The translations under genes were made by a program, and so were the position numbers. Below, piece by piece: positions 1-8,773 of a DNA stretch of 64,000 bases. The stretch's first letter is position 1. Each line of letters opens with the position of its first letter. Source of the DNA: Streptomyces sp. FIT100. Its GTDB lineage: Bacteria; Actinomycetota; Actinomycetes; Streptomycetales; Streptomycetaceae. The stretch is taken from NCBI RefSeq assembly GCF_024584805.1, contig NZ_CP075715.1, positions 6,233,526 to 6,297,525 of the forward strand, in the 5' to 3' direction. The notes beneath the pieces were generated by a model. It was given only the letters and a program-made list of their open reading frames with translations, did no database searches and was not told the origin of the DNA.

Positions 1-2
1 TG

Positions 3-113
3 GTGTTCGGACTCGGCAGCGGCATGCACCGGGTCGAACGGAACGTCTTCCTGCTGGCACCCGTCGGTACGGAAGTCGAGGGCGCGGCCGCCGCGGCCGT
101 ACCGCATGGATGA
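3..113 (+). CDS. C-terminal end of an unidentified protein (partial)
   Basis: An open frame enters from the left edge and ends at a TGA at 111-113. It gives about 36 residues that begin VFGLGSGMHRVERN and end in an Ala-rich tail. The body of the gene lies outside the window, so no family can be named. It runs in the same direction as the ATPase gene that follows about 80 bases later. Codon use looks normal for the window (G or C in third positions), which is the main reason to call it coding. Confidence 0.4.
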   Translation: MFGLGSGMHRVERNVFLLAPVGTEVEGAAAAAVPHG

Positions 114-195
114 GGGACCTCTTCATCCCTCGTTCGTAGGAAGGCCGTTCGGGCGGAACGGTTCGGCGCCGTGAGCGCTGCGTAACGTCCCCCGT

Positions 196-1356
196 ATGGA
201 TTCGACCGTCCCCCACCTTGTGTCCCCCTGCCCCGCCGGCGCTCGCCCCGCCGTCACCCAACTGCGGCTCTCCGCCTTCGCGTCGCACCGGAGAGGTACG
301 TACTCGCTGGGGCCCGTGACCCTGTTCGCCGGGCCGAGCGGCAGCGGCAAGTCGAGCGCACTGCGCGCGTACGAGGCGCTCGCGCGGCTGGCCGGCGGCG
401 CGGAACTCGGCGAGGTGTTCCCGGACCCGGCGGGCTGTGTGCCCGAGCACGCGGAGCGGGACGCCGAGGGGCGGAGGGGGTTCCGGATCGGCTGCACGGT
501 CGAGGGCCCCGCCGGTTCCGTACGGCTCGATCTCGCCGTCCAGGCCGAGCCCGAACTCCGCATCGTCGGCGAACGTTTGACGTGTGACGGACGCATTCTG
601 CTGAGCACGGCACTGCGCGACCCCCGGAGCCCCCGGGTACAGGCGGCCTGGCACACCGGCGGTGCGGCCCCGGTCACCCGCGCCCCGCTGCCCGACGACC
701 GGCTCGGCACGGCGCTGCTCCCGCTGCGCGTCGCCGGGAAGACCGATGGGCAGCGGCAGGTCCTGGCCGCCGCCGAACAGGTGGTCGTGGCACTGCGGTC
801 GGTGTTCCCCTGCGACCCTCAGCCCCAGTCGATGCGCACGCCCGTGCCACCGGGGGAGGGGCGCCTCGGGCGCGGCTGCGGCAACCTCGCGGCCGTGCTG
901 CACCGCACGCGCAGCGAGTGCGTCCGGCGGCACGCCCGGCTGACCGCCGCGGCCCGGGCCGGCTGCGCGGGACCGGTCTCGGAGCTGGGGGTCGAGGAGC
1001 TCGCCGACGGGACGTTACGCGCGGTCCTGGGCCGGGCCGCAGACGGCCGCGCCACCCCGCTCGGGAGGCTCGGCGACGGCGAACTGCGCTATCTGGCGCT
1101 CGCCCTGGTGCTGCTCACGGGGCCCGGTGTGCTCGCGGTGGACCAGGCGGCGGAGGTGCCGGGGGCGCTGCAGTCCCTCACGGTCCTCGCCGACGGTTTC
1201 GACCGCTGCCTGGACCGGGACCAGGCGGCGGGGCTGGCCTCGCTGGCCGCGTCGGTCTGCGCCGACGGGCATCTGCGGCTGGTCGGTGCGGTCAGCGGCG
1301 ACGGCGCATTCGCGCGTGGGGCGGAGGGGGTGACGGTGGTAGACCTGGTGGCGTGA
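196..1356 (+). CDS. AAA/RecF-like ATP-binding protein
   Basis: A 386-residue protein with a clear Walker A loop, GPSGSGKSS, at residues 46-54. Near residue 295 an LGDGELRYLALALVLL stretch resembles the signature and Walker B approach of RecF/SMC-like ATPases, followed by VLAVDQ in place of a canonical Walker B. It probably binds ATP as a small ABC-type ATPase without a transporter; the substrate is unknown. A TTA leucine codon at 1015-1017 suggests dependence on the bldA tRNA. The stop overlaps the GTG start of the MazG-like gene (GTGA at 1353-1356), so the two are translationally coupled and probably work together. The ATG start lies 80 bases after the preceding partial gene. Confidence 0.75.
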   Translation: MDSTVPHLVSPCPAGARPAVTQLRLSAFASHRRGTYSLGPVTLFAGPSGSGKSSALRAYEALARLAGGAELGEVFPDPAGCVPEHAERDAEGRRGFRIGCTVEGPAGSVRLDLAVQAEPELRIVGERLTCDGRILLSTALRDPRSPRVQAAWHTGGAAPVTRAPLPDDRLGTALLPLRVAGKTDGQRQVLAAAEQVVVALRSVFPCDPQPQSMRTPVPPGEGRLGRGCGNLAAVLHRTRSECVRRHARLTAAARAGCAGPVSELGVEELADGTLRAVLGRAADGRATPLGRLGDGELRYLALALVLLTGPGVLAVDQAAEVPGALQSLTVLADGFDRCLDRDQAAGLASLAASVCADGHLRLVGAVSGDGAFARGAEGVTVVDLVA

Positions 1357-1724
1357 CAGAACTGGATGTGAAGGCGTTGCAGCGCAGACTGGCCGAGTTC
1401 GCGGCCGCCCGGAACTGGGAGCAGTACCACACGCCGAAGAACCTCGCCGTGGCGCTGACGGTCGAGGCGGCCGAACTGGTCGAGATCTTCCAGTGGCTGA
1501 CGCCGGAGGAGTCCGCCCGGGTGATGGACGATCCGCGCAAGGCCCACCGCGTGGCGGACGAGGTCGCGGACGTCCTCGCCTATCTGCTGCAGTTCTGCGA
1601 GGTGCTGGGGGTCGACGCACTGGCCGCGCTCTCCGACAAGATCGACCGGAATGAACTGCGCTTTCCGGCGCCCGAACGCCTGTCTGACGACTCGTCAGGA
1701 ACGGATCGTCACTCTGTGGAGTGA
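1353..1724 (+). CDS. MazG-like nucleotide pyrophosphohydrolase
   Basis: A 123-residue all-alpha NTP-PPase. The family's metal-binding pattern is visible: acidic residues E38, E41 and E44 in VEAAELVEIFQWL, and D69, E70 and D73 in DEVADVLAYLL. NTSEE-type remains are seen near the C-terminus (KIDRNELRFP). Members hydrolyse non-canonical or excess (d)NTPs to monophosphate and pyrophosphate and are cytosolic. The length matches single-domain members (about 100-120 residues) rather than the two-domain MazG. The GTG start overlaps the stop of the upstream ATPase by four bases, so the gene is made only as part of that pair. The C-terminal tail (SDDSSGTDRHSVE) is hydrophilic and probably disordered. 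Confidence 0.88.
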   Translation: MTELDVKALQRRLAEFAAARNWEQYHTPKNLAVALTVEAAELVEIFQWLTPEESARVMDDPRKAHRVADEVADVLAYLLQFCEVLGVDALAALSDKIDRNELRFPAPERLSDDSSGTDRHSVE

Positions 1725-1849
1725 CCGATCTTTCCCCAGTCGGACGCCTGTCCACAGATTTCCGAATTCCCCTGGCTATTCGTCTGCGGTGCCTTCACTC
1801 TGGGTAGTGACTGAGTGAGCAGAAAGTCGTACGAACGGGGGCGGCGTTC

Positions 1850-2362
1850 ATGGATGCGGAACGGCTCATCGCGGCCGGCCGGCGCGCACTGGCGGAGAGT
1901 CAGGACGCGCTCGATGTGGTGGCGGAGGCATGGCAGGCACAGGCCCTCGCCCAGGCGATCGGAAGTCAACTGGCCCTGTGCGGCCCGCAGGAGCTGCGGG
2001 GCGAGGCGCGGGGCCTCAGCGAGGCGGGCGGGCGCGCCGGGTCCGGGCCTGCGGACTCCCAGCTGCTCGGCATCGGCGGCCTGCGGGCCGCCCGGCTCGC
2101 TGAAGTCACGGACCCGCGGCGGGCCTTGACCCTGTTGAGCACGCTGCTCGGCGAGGTCGGCATAGCCCTCGTCGGGGTCGCCTGCGCCACCGACGAAGAG
2201 GGGCTGTACTGGCAGTGCATCGAGGCGATCGATGCCGCGGACGAGTCCAACGACCGGGTCCGCGCGATGCTGCGAAGACTCTCCTTACGCGAGCGGGAGC
2301 GTGAGCGCGACCGTGATCGGGACCGTGAGCGCGAGCGGGCGCGAGGGCCGTCACCGGGGTGA
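1850..2362 (+). CDS. DUF6099 family protein with charged repeat tail
   Basis: A 170-residue, Ala- and Leu-rich helical protein starting MDAERLIAAGRRALAESQDALDVVAEAWQ, which I recognise as the actinobacterial DUF6099 family of unknown function. The last 25 residues are an alternating Arg-Glu/Arg-Asp tract (2288-2347) encoded by near-perfect repeats of CGTGAGCGC-like units; this tail is unlikely to be part of the fold. A TTA codon at 2285-2287, just before the tail, makes the gene a candidate bldA target. A GTG/ATG-rich region precedes it with no strong Shine-Dalgarno other than GGGGGCGG, so the start is chosen for homology. No function is assigned. Confidence 0.7.
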   Translation: MDAERLIAAGRRALAESQDALDVVAEAWQAQALAQAIGSQLALCGPQELRGEARGLSEAGGRAGSGPADSQLLGIGGLRAARLAEVTDPRRALTLLSTLLGEVGIALVGVACATDEEGLYWQCIEAIDAADESNDRVRAMLRRLSLRERERERDRDRDRERERARGPSPG

Positions 2363-2430
2363 GGGGGATGGTGCCGTGGGTGCGGCGGGGCGCGTTCCCG
2401 AGGGCGAGGGGAGGGCACCGGCGCGGCGTC

Positions 2431-2510
2431 GGTAGGGCACCGGCAGTGCGCCATGCGTCGACGGTAGGGCACCGGCAGTGTGCCGTGCGCCGACGGTGGG
2501 GCACCGGCCC
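2431..2510. repeat. 32-bp tandem repeat upstream of the F420-type oxidoreductase
   Basis: Two adjacent 32-bp units (2431-2462 and 2463-2494) begin GGTAGGGCACCGGCAGTG and differ at three positions. A third, partial unit follows to about 2510 and a degenerate one precedes at about 2412. They fill the gap between the DUF6099 gene and the oxidoreductase, and each contains a CACCGGC core. The role is unknown: it may be neutral slippage, or repeated binding sites close to the downstream promoter. Confidence 0.8.
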
Positions 2511-2566
2511 GCGCACCGGCAGGGCGCGGCGAGGTCGATGCGCGCGCCACGGTGCAGGATGGATGT

Positions 2567-3490
2567 ATGGATCTGCGAATCTTCACCGAGCCCCAGCAAG
2601 GGGCCTCCTACGACACCCTGCTGACCATCGCCAAGGCCACCGAGGACCTCGGTTTCGACGCGTTCTTCCGCTCGGACCATTATCTGCGCATGGGGTCGGC
2701 CGACGGTCTGCCCGGACCGACCGACGCCTGGATCACCCTCGCCGGGCTGGCCCGTGAGACCAAGCGGATCAGGCTCGGCACCCTTATGACCGCCGGCACC
2801 TTCCGGCTCCCCGGCGTGCTGGCCATCCAGGTCGCCCAGGTCGACCAGATGTCGGGCGGCCGCGTCGAGCTCGGGCTCGGCGCCGGCTGGTTCGAGGAGG
2901 AGCACAAGGCGTACGGCATCCCGTTCCCGAAGGAGAAGTTCGCCCGGCTGGAGGAGCAGCTCGCCATCGTCACCGGGCTGTGGGCCACGGAGACCGGCAA
3001 GACGTTCAGCTATGAAGGCCGCCACTACCAGCTCCAGGACTCGCCCGCGCTGCCCAAGCCCGCCCAGGGCAAGGTCCCGGTGCTCATCGGCGGCCACGGC
3101 GCGACCCGCACCCCGCGGCTGGCCGCCCGTTTCGCGGACGAGTTCAACATCCCCTTCGCCTCGGTGGAGGACAGCGAGCGGCAGTTCGGCCGGGTCCGTG
3201 CCGCCGCGCAGGAGGCCGGCCGCAAGGCCGACGACCTCGTGTACTCGAATGCCCTCGTCGTCTGCGTCGGCAAGGACGACGGAGAGGTCGCACGCCGTGC
3301 CGCCGCCATCGGCCGCGAGGCCGACGAGCTGAGGGCCAACGGCCTCGCGGGCTCGCCCGCCGAGGTCGTCGACAAGCTCGGCCGGTATGCCGAGACCGGT
3401 TCCTCCCGTGCCTATCTGCAGATCCTCGACCTCCACGACCTCGACCACCTGGAGCTCATCTCCTCCCAGGTCCAGTCCCAGCTGGGCTGA
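2567..3490 (+). CDS. LLM-class F420-dependent oxidoreductase
   Basis: A 307-residue luciferase-like monooxygenase-fold protein. It starts MDLRIFTEPQQGASYDTLL and has the family hallmarks: a first strand leading to FRSDHYLRMG, then TRIRLGTLMT-like and GRVELGLGAGWFEEEHKAYGIPFP, and later a PVLIGGHG motif. This subset is normally coenzyme F420-dependent in actinobacteria and acts in the cytosol on small organic substrates; the substrate cannot be read from sequence. The ATG at 2567 is preferred because the LRIFTE strand begins immediately after it. The gene ends 32 bases before the homocysteine methyltransferase on the same strand. Confidence 0.9.
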   Translation: MDLRIFTEPQQGASYDTLLTIAKATEDLGFDAFFRSDHYLRMGSADGLPGPTDAWITLAGLARETKRIRLGTLMTAGTFRLPGVLAIQVAQVDQMSGGRVELGLGAGWFEEEHKAYGIPFPKEKFARLEEQLAIVTGLWATETGKTFSYEGRHYQLQDSPALPKPAQGKVPVLIGGHGATRTPRLAARFADEFNIPFASVEDSERQFGRVRAAAQEAGRKADDLVYSNALVVCVGKDDGEVARRAAAIGREADELRANGLAGSPAEVVDKLGRYAETGSSRAYLQILDLHDLDHLELISSQVQSQLG

Positions 3491-3522
3491 CCCACCCGTC
3501 CGAGCCCGTTCCGGAGTCACCC

Positions 3523-4437
3523 GTGCAGCCCGTCCGCAGCCTTGCCGCCGCTCTCGCCGAGGGAGCGCTCGTCCTCGACGGCGGGCTCTCCAACCAGTTG
3601 GAGGCACAGGGCTGCGACCTCTCCGACGACCTCTGGTCGGCGCGGCTGCTCGCCGACGGTCCCGAGCAGATCGAGGCCGCCCACACGGCCTATCTGCGGG
3701 CGGGCGCACGGGTGCTCATCACCTCCAGCTACCAGGCGACCTTCGAGGGCTTCGCCCGCCGGGGGGTGGGCCGTGCCGGGGCGGAGGCCCTGCTGGCCCG
3801 CAGCGTGGAGCTGGCCCGCGCCGCCGCCCGGAAGGCCGGGGCGGAGGTGTGGGTCGCGGCCTCGGTGGGACCGTACGGGGCGATGCTGGCGGACGGCAGC
3901 GAGTACCGCGGCCGGTACGGGCTCACGGTGCGCGAGCTGGAGGACTTCCACCGCCCCCGGATCGAGGCACTGGCGGCCGCGGGCTCCGATGTCCTCGCCC
4001 TGGAGACGGTGCCGGACACCGACGAGGCACGGGCGCTGCTCGCCGCCGTGCGCCACGTCGGCCTGCCGGTCTGGCTCTCGTACACCATCGAGGGGGAGCG
4101 CACCCGGGCCGGCCAGGACCTTGCGGCGGCCTTCGCACTCACCGCGGGCAACGACCAGGTGATCGCCGTCGGCGTCAACTGCTGCGATCCGGCCGACGCG
4201 GACCGCGCCGTCGCGCTCGCCGCACGGGAGACGGGCAAGCCCGTTGTCGTTTACCCCAACAGCGGGGAGCACTGGGACGCCGGCGCCCGCGCCTGGCGCG
4301 GCGGCACCACCTTCGCCCCCGCCCGGGCCAGGGCATGGCACACGGCCGGGGCGCGTCTCATCGGCGGCTGTTGCCGTGTGGGTCCGGACCGTATCGCGGC
4401 GCTGGCGGAGGCCCTCGCCGGGATCCGGGGACCGTGA
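3523..4437 (+). CDS. mmuM: Homocysteine S-methyltransferase
   Basis: A 304-residue single-domain methyltransferase that moves a methyl group from S-methylmethionine (or SAM) to homocysteine to make methionine. The zinc thiolate ligands of the family are present: C220 in GVNCC and C283/C284 in GGCCR. The N-terminus has the LVLDGGLSNQLEAQG strand that opens the barrel. The start is a GTG, and the length matches MmuM/YagD proteins. It follows the luciferase-like gene closely, which may be chance. The hen1 gene starts 59 bases downstream with its own strong ribosome binding site. Confidence 0.93.
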   Translation: MQPVRSLAAALAEGALVLDGGLSNQLEAQGCDLSDDLWSARLLADGPEQIEAAHTAYLRAGARVLITSSYQATFEGFARRGVGRAGAEALLARSVELARAAARKAGAEVWVAASVGPYGAMLADGSEYRGRYGLTVRELEDFHRPRIEALAAAGSDVLALETVPDTDEARALLAAVRHVGLPVWLSYTIEGERTRAGQDLAAAFALTAGNDQVIAVGVNCCDPADADRAVALAARETGKPVVVYPNSGEHWDAGARAWRGGTTFAPARARAWHTAGARLIGGCCRVGPDRIAALAEALAGIRGP

Positions 4438-4495
4438 CGGGCTCGTACGGCCTGCCCTCCGCCCACCGGCGAAAATGCCTGGTCAGGAGGGGCCG

Positions 4496-5989
4496 ATGAG
4501 GACAATACTCGGACGTGTGTTCCTGACGATCAGTACGACCGGCACCCCCGAGCGTCCCGCCACCGACCTGGGCTTTCTGCTGCACAAGCATCCCGGCAGG
4601 GCGCAGGCGTTCTCGACCTCCCACGGCACGGCGCACGTCCTCTACCCCGAGGCGAGCGCCGAGCGCTGCACCGCGGCGCTGCTGCTCGAGGTGGATCCCG
4701 TGGCGCTCGTGCGGCGCGGCAAGGGCAAGGGCCGGGGCGGCGCGCCCGATTCCGCCCTCGCGCAGTACGTCAACGACCGGCCGTACGCGGCGTCGTCACT
4801 GCTCTCCGTCGCGATGAGCACCGTCTTCAAGAGCGCCCTGCGCGGGGTGTGCACGGCCATGCCGGAGCGGGCGCAGAGTCCGCTGCCGCTGCGGATCGAG
4901 GTTCCCACGCTGCCCGCGCGCGGCGGGGCCGAGCTTGTGCGCAAGCTGTTCGGACCGCTCGGCTGGGCGTCGGTCGAGGCGGAGCCGGTCGCGCTGGACG
5001 TGCAGTTCCCGGAGTGGGGCGACTCGCGGTACGTGCGGCTCGTGCTGGAAGGCGAGCTGCGGCTGGCCGACGCGCTGCGCCAGCTGTACGTCCTGCTTCC
5101 CGTCCTCGACGACGCGAAGCACTACTGGGTCGCGCCCGACGAGGTCGACAAGCTGCTGCGGGCGGGCGACGGCTGGCTCGCCGAGCACCCCGAGCAGAAG
5201 CTGATCACCAGCCGCTATCTCTCGCGCCGCTGGGGGCTGACCCGGCAGGCGATGGAGCGGCTGGAGCTGGCGCGGCTCGCCGAGAGCGACGACCTCGACG
5301 TCGAGGACGTCGACAACGCCGTGGACGAGACCACCGACACCGAGGAGCGCCCGGTTCCGCTCGCCGAGCAGCGCCGCACCGCCATCCTGGAGGCGCTCCG
5401 CGCGGCCGGCGCGGCCACCGTGCTCGACCTCGGCTGCGGACAGGGCCAGCTGGTCCAGGCGCTCCTGAAGGACGTCCGGTTCACCGGCATCGTCGGCGTG
5501 GACGTGTCCGTGCGGGCGCTCGCCATCGCCGCCCGCCGGCTCAGGCTGGACCGCATGGGCGAGCGCCAGGCCGACCGGGTCACCCTGCTCCAGGGCTCGC
5601 TCACCTACACCGACAAGCGGCTCACGGGCTATGACGCGGCCGTCCTCAGCGAGGTCATCGAGCATCTCGACCTGCCGAGGCTGCCCGCCCTGGAGTACGC
5701 CGTCTTCGGCGCCGCCCGCCCGCGCACGGTGATCGTGACGACGCCGAACGTGGAGTACAACGTCCGCTGGGAGACCCTGCCCGCAGGGCATGTACGCCAC
5801 GGTGACCACCGCTTCGAGTGGACCCGGGCGGAGTTCCGGGACTGGGCGGAGCAGGTCGCCGCCCGGCACGGCTACGGCGTCGCGTACGCCGGTGTCGGCG
5901 ACGACGACCCCGAGGTGGGCCCGCCGACCCAGATGGCCGTGTTCACCCGGACGGAACCGAAGGACCGGAACGAGGCGAAGGCCGCATGA
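4496..5989 (+). CDS. hen1: Bacterial Hen1, 3'-terminal RNA ribose 2'-O-methyltransferase
   Basis: A 497-residue protein of the bacterial RNA-repair Hen1 family. The N-terminal half (residues 1 to about 280, from FLTISTTGTPERPATDLGFLLHKHP) is the Pnkp ligase-activating region. The C-terminal half is a SAM methyltransferase with DLGCGQGQ near residue 310 and the metal-binding EVIEHLD near residue 385, then a His-rich HVRHGDHRFEW segment. It 2'-O-methylates the 3' end at a break in damaged RNA before Pnkp seals it, so the repaired RNA resists re-cleavage at that site. The ATG at 4496 is chosen because AGGAGG lies five bases upstream. Its stop overlaps the pnkp start (ATGA). Confidence 0.95.
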   Translation: MRTILGRVFLTISTTGTPERPATDLGFLLHKHPGRAQAFSTSHGTAHVLYPEASAERCTAALLLEVDPVALVRRGKGKGRGGAPDSALAQYVNDRPYAASSLLSVAMSTVFKSALRGVCTAMPERAQSPLPLRIEVPTLPARGGAELVRKLFGPLGWASVEAEPVALDVQFPEWGDSRYVRLVLEGELRLADALRQLYVLLPVLDDAKHYWVAPDEVDKLLRAGDGWLAEHPEQKLITSRYLSRRWGLTRQAMERLELARLAESDDLDVEDVDNAVDETTDTEERPVPLAEQRRTAILEALRAAGAATVLDLGCGQGQLVQALLKDVRFTGIVGVDVSVRALAIAARRLRLDRMGERQADRVTLLQGSLTYTDKRLTGYDAAVLSEVIEHLDLPRLPALEYAVFGAARPRTVIVTTPNVEYNVRWETLPAGHVRHGDHRFEWTRAEFRDWAEQVAARHGYGVAYAGVGDDDPEVGPPTQMAVFTRTEPKDRNEAKAA

Positions 5990-8610
5990 CCACCAGCACC
6001 AGCACCAGCACCAGCACCAGCACCAGCACCAGCACCAGCACCAGCACCCGCACCCTGCCCGTCCCCGACCTCTCCCTCGTCGTCCTCGTCGGCGCCACCG
6101 GCTCCGGCAAGTCGACCTTCGCCCGCCGCCACTTCAGGCCCACCGAGGTCGTCTCGTCGGACTTCTGCCGCGGCCTGGTCGCCGACGACGAGAACGACCA
6201 GAGCGCGAGCAGCGACGCCTTCGACGTGCTGCACTACATCGTCGGCAAGCGTCTCGCCGCCGGCCGGCTCACCGTCGTCGACGCCACCAACGTCCAGCAG
6301 GAGAGCCGTCGTCAGCTCGTCCGGCTGGCCCGTGAGCACGACGTCCTGCCCGTCGCCATCGTCCTCGACATGCCCGAGGAGCTGTGCGCCGAGCGCAACG
6401 CCACCCGCCCCGACCGGGCCGGCATGCCCCGCCATGTCATCGCGCGCCACCGCCGCGAGCTCCGCCGCTCGCTGCGCGGACTGGAGCGCGAGGGCTTCCG
6501 CAAGGTCCACGTCCTGCGCGGCGCCGAGGAGGCCGACGCCGCCGAGGTCGTCCTGGAGAAGCGCTACAACGACCTGCGGCATGTCACCGGACCGTTCGAC
6601 ATCATCGGTGACGTCCATGGCTGCCGCTCCGAGCTGGAGACCCTGCTCACCAAACTCGGCTATGCGGACGGGGCGCACCCCGAGGGCCGCGTCGCCGTGT
6701 TCGTCGGCGACCTCGTCGACCGCGGACCCGACAGCCCCGGTGTGCTGCGCCGGGTGATGGCCATGGTCGCCTCCGGCAACGCGCTGTGCGTGCCGGGAAA
6801 CCACGAGAACAAGTTGGGCCGCTGGCTGGCGGGCCGCAAGGTCCAGCACACCCACGGACTCGCCGAGACCATCGGGCAGTTGGAGCGCGAGGACGCCGCC
6901 GACCCGGACTTCCGCGGGCGGGTAGGGGAGTTCATCGACGGCCTCGTCAGCCACTACGTGCTCGACGAGGGCAGGCTGGTCGTCTGCCACGCGGGACTCC
7001 CCGAGAAGTACCACGGTCGCACCTCCGGCCGGGTGCGCTCGCACGCGCTGTACGGCGACACCACCGGCGAGACCGACGAGTTCGGGCTGCCCGTGCGCTA
7101 CCCCTGGGCCGAGGACTACCGCGGCCGCGCTGCAGTGGTGTACGGCCATACACCCGTACCTTCGGCCTCCTGGCTCAACAACACCATCTGCCTCGACACC
7201 GGTGCGGTCTTCGGCGGCAAGCTGACCGCCCTGCGCTGGCCCGAGCGTGAACTCGTGGAGGTGCAGGCCGAGAAGGTGTGGTACGAGCCCACCAGGCCGC
7301 TCGCCACCGAGGCGCCCGGCGGACACCAGGGCCGCCCCCTCGACCTCGCCGATGTCCACGGCCGCCGCGTCGTGGAGACCCGCCACATGGGACGCATCGC
7401 CGTGCGCGAGGAGAACGCGGCCGCCGCGCTGGAGGTGATGAGCCGCTTCGCCGTCGACCCGCGTCTGCTCGCCTATCTGCCCCCGACGATGGCGCCGACC
7501 GCGACCTCGCAGGAGGACGGCTATCTGGAGCATCCGTCCGAGGCGTTCGTCCAGTACAGGGCCGACGGGGTCGCCCAGGTCGTGTGCGAGGAGAAGCACA
7601 TGGGCTCCCGGGCCGTCGCGCTCGTCTGCCGCGACGCGGACGTGGCGCGGGAGCGCTTCGGTGCGGAGGGAGCCACCGGCTCGATCCACACCCGCACCGG
7701 CCGTCCCTTCTTCGACGACCCGTCCCTCACCGAGGAGATCCTCGGACGGCTGCGCGAGGCCGTCACCGGGGCCGGGCTGTGGGACGAACTCGCCGCGTCC
7801 GACAGCCCCTCCGGTACCGGCGACTGGCTGCTGCTCGACGGTGAGCTGATGCCCTGGTCGCTCAAGGCGTCCGGACTGCTGCGCAACCAGTACGCCGCCG
7901 TCGGCGCCGCGTCCCGCGCGGTCTTCCCCGGCGCCACGGCCGCACTGGAGGCGGCCGCCGCCCGCGGGATCGACGTGGGCGGTCTGCTGGAGCGGCAGCG
8001 CGAACGGGCCGCGGACGCCGCCGCGTTCACGGACGCCTACCGGCGGTACTGCTGGACGACCGACGGCCTGGAGGGCGTGCGCTTCGCGCCCTTCCAGATC
8101 CTCGCCGCGCAGGACCGCTCCCTCGCCGCCGTGCCGCACGACGAGCAACTGGCCTGGCTGGACCGGCTGGTGGAGGCCGACCCCTCCGGTGGGCCGGGGG
8201 TGCTCCAGCGCACCCGGCGCCTCGTCGTCGACACCGGCGACGAGGAGTCGGTGCGCGCCGGGGTCGACTGGTGGCTGGAGATGACGGAGGCGGGTGGTGA
8301 GGGCATGGTCGTCAAGCCGCTCCGCGCGCTCGTCCGCGACGCCAAGGGCCGGCTCGTCCAGCCCGGCGTCAAGGTCCGCGGCCGCGAGTACCTGCGCATC
8401 ATCTACGGCCCCGAGTACACCCGCCCGGACAACCTGACCCGGCTGCGCAGCCGATTCCTCGGCCACAAGCGCTCGTTGGCGCTGCGCGAGTACGCACTCG
8501 GCCTGGAGGCGCTGGACCGGCTGGCCGACGGGGAGCCGCTGTGGCGGGTCCACGAGGCGGTCTTCGCTGTGCTCGCGCTGGAGTCGGAGCCGGTCGACCC
8601 CCGGCTGTGA
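5986..8610 (+). CDS. pnkp: Polynucleotide kinase-phosphatase-ligase Pnkp (RNA repair)
   Basis: An 874-residue three-domain RNA repair enzyme. Residues 36-44 are the P-loop GATGSGKST of the 5' kinase. The calcineurin-like phosphatase follows with GDVHGC near 207, GDLVDRGPDS near 240 and GNHE near 271. The C-terminal adenylyltransferase carries the nucleotidyl lysine K537 in EKHMGS. The kinase and phosphatase heal broken RNA ends, and the ligase domain seals them only with Hen1, the overlapping upstream gene. The N-terminus is odd: residues 2-23 are a Thr/Ser dipeptide tract from nine AGCACC hexamers, ahead of the expected fold. The ATG is set by the 4-base overlap with hen1. Confidence 0.96.
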   Translation: MTTSTSTSTSTSTSTSTSTSTRTLPVPDLSLVVLVGATGSGKSTFARRHFRPTEVVSSDFCRGLVADDENDQSASSDAFDVLHYIVGKRLAAGRLTVVDATNVQQESRRQLVRLAREHDVLPVAIVLDMPEELCAERNATRPDRAGMPRHVIARHRRELRRSLRGLEREGFRKVHVLRGAEEADAAEVVLEKRYNDLRHVTGPFDIIGDVHGCRSELETLLTKLGYADGAHPEGRVAVFVGDLVDRGPDSPGVLRRVMAMVASGNALCVPGNHENKLGRWLAGRKVQHTHGLAETIGQLEREDAADPDFRGRVGEFIDGLVSHYVLDEGRLVVCHAGLPEKYHGRTSGRVRSHALYGDTTGETDEFGLPVRYPWAEDYRGRAAVVYGHTPVPSASWLNNTICLDTGAVFGGKLTALRWPERELVEVQAEKVWYEPTRPLATEAPGGHQGRPLDLADVHGRRVVETRHMGRIAVREENAAAALEVMSRFAVDPRLLAYLPPTMAPTATSQEDGYLEHPSEAFVQYRADGVAQVVCEEKHMGSRAVALVCRDADVARERFGAEGATGSIHTRTGRPFFDDPSLTEEILGRLREAVTGAGLWDELAASDSPSGTGDWLLLDGELMPWSLKASGLLRNQYAAVGAASRAVFPGATAALEAAAARGIDVGGLLERQRERAADAAAFTDAYRRYCWTTDGLEGVRFAPFQILAAQDRSLAAVPHDEQLAWLDRLVEADPSGGPGVLQRTRRLVVDTGDEESVRAGVDWWLEMTEAGGEGMVVKPLRALVRDAKGRLVQPGVKVRGREYLRIIYGPEYTRPDNLTRLRSRFLGHKRSLALREYALGLEALDRLADGEPLWRVHEAVFAVLALESEPVDPRL
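5995..6048 (+). repeat. Hexanucleotide microsatellite (AGCACC x9) at the pnkp 5' end
   Basis: Nine perfect AGCACC units directly after the start codon encode a Ser-Thr dipeptide tract. As units are six bases long, slippage lengthens or shortens the tail without breaking the frame. The tract is followed at once by RTLPVPDLSLVVLVG, the first strand of the kinase domain. Confidence 0.95.
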
Positions 8611-8773
8611 GGCCCCCGGGCCGCCATCGGGCCGCCCCCGGGCCGCCATGCGCGGGCCCCGAAGCCGCCGCGGATTACTGCACTCGGGGGAATGAGCGCG
8701 CGGGTTCAGGCCCCGCGCTCGTTCTTCCGGACAAGTGGAGAGTGTCCACGAGCTCAGGGAGGACGGGAGCACC

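Noticed and set aside
1709..1969. Minus-strand frame between the MazG-like and DUF6099 genes
   Set aside because: It overlaps both genes, has no Shine-Dalgarno and no family resemblance.
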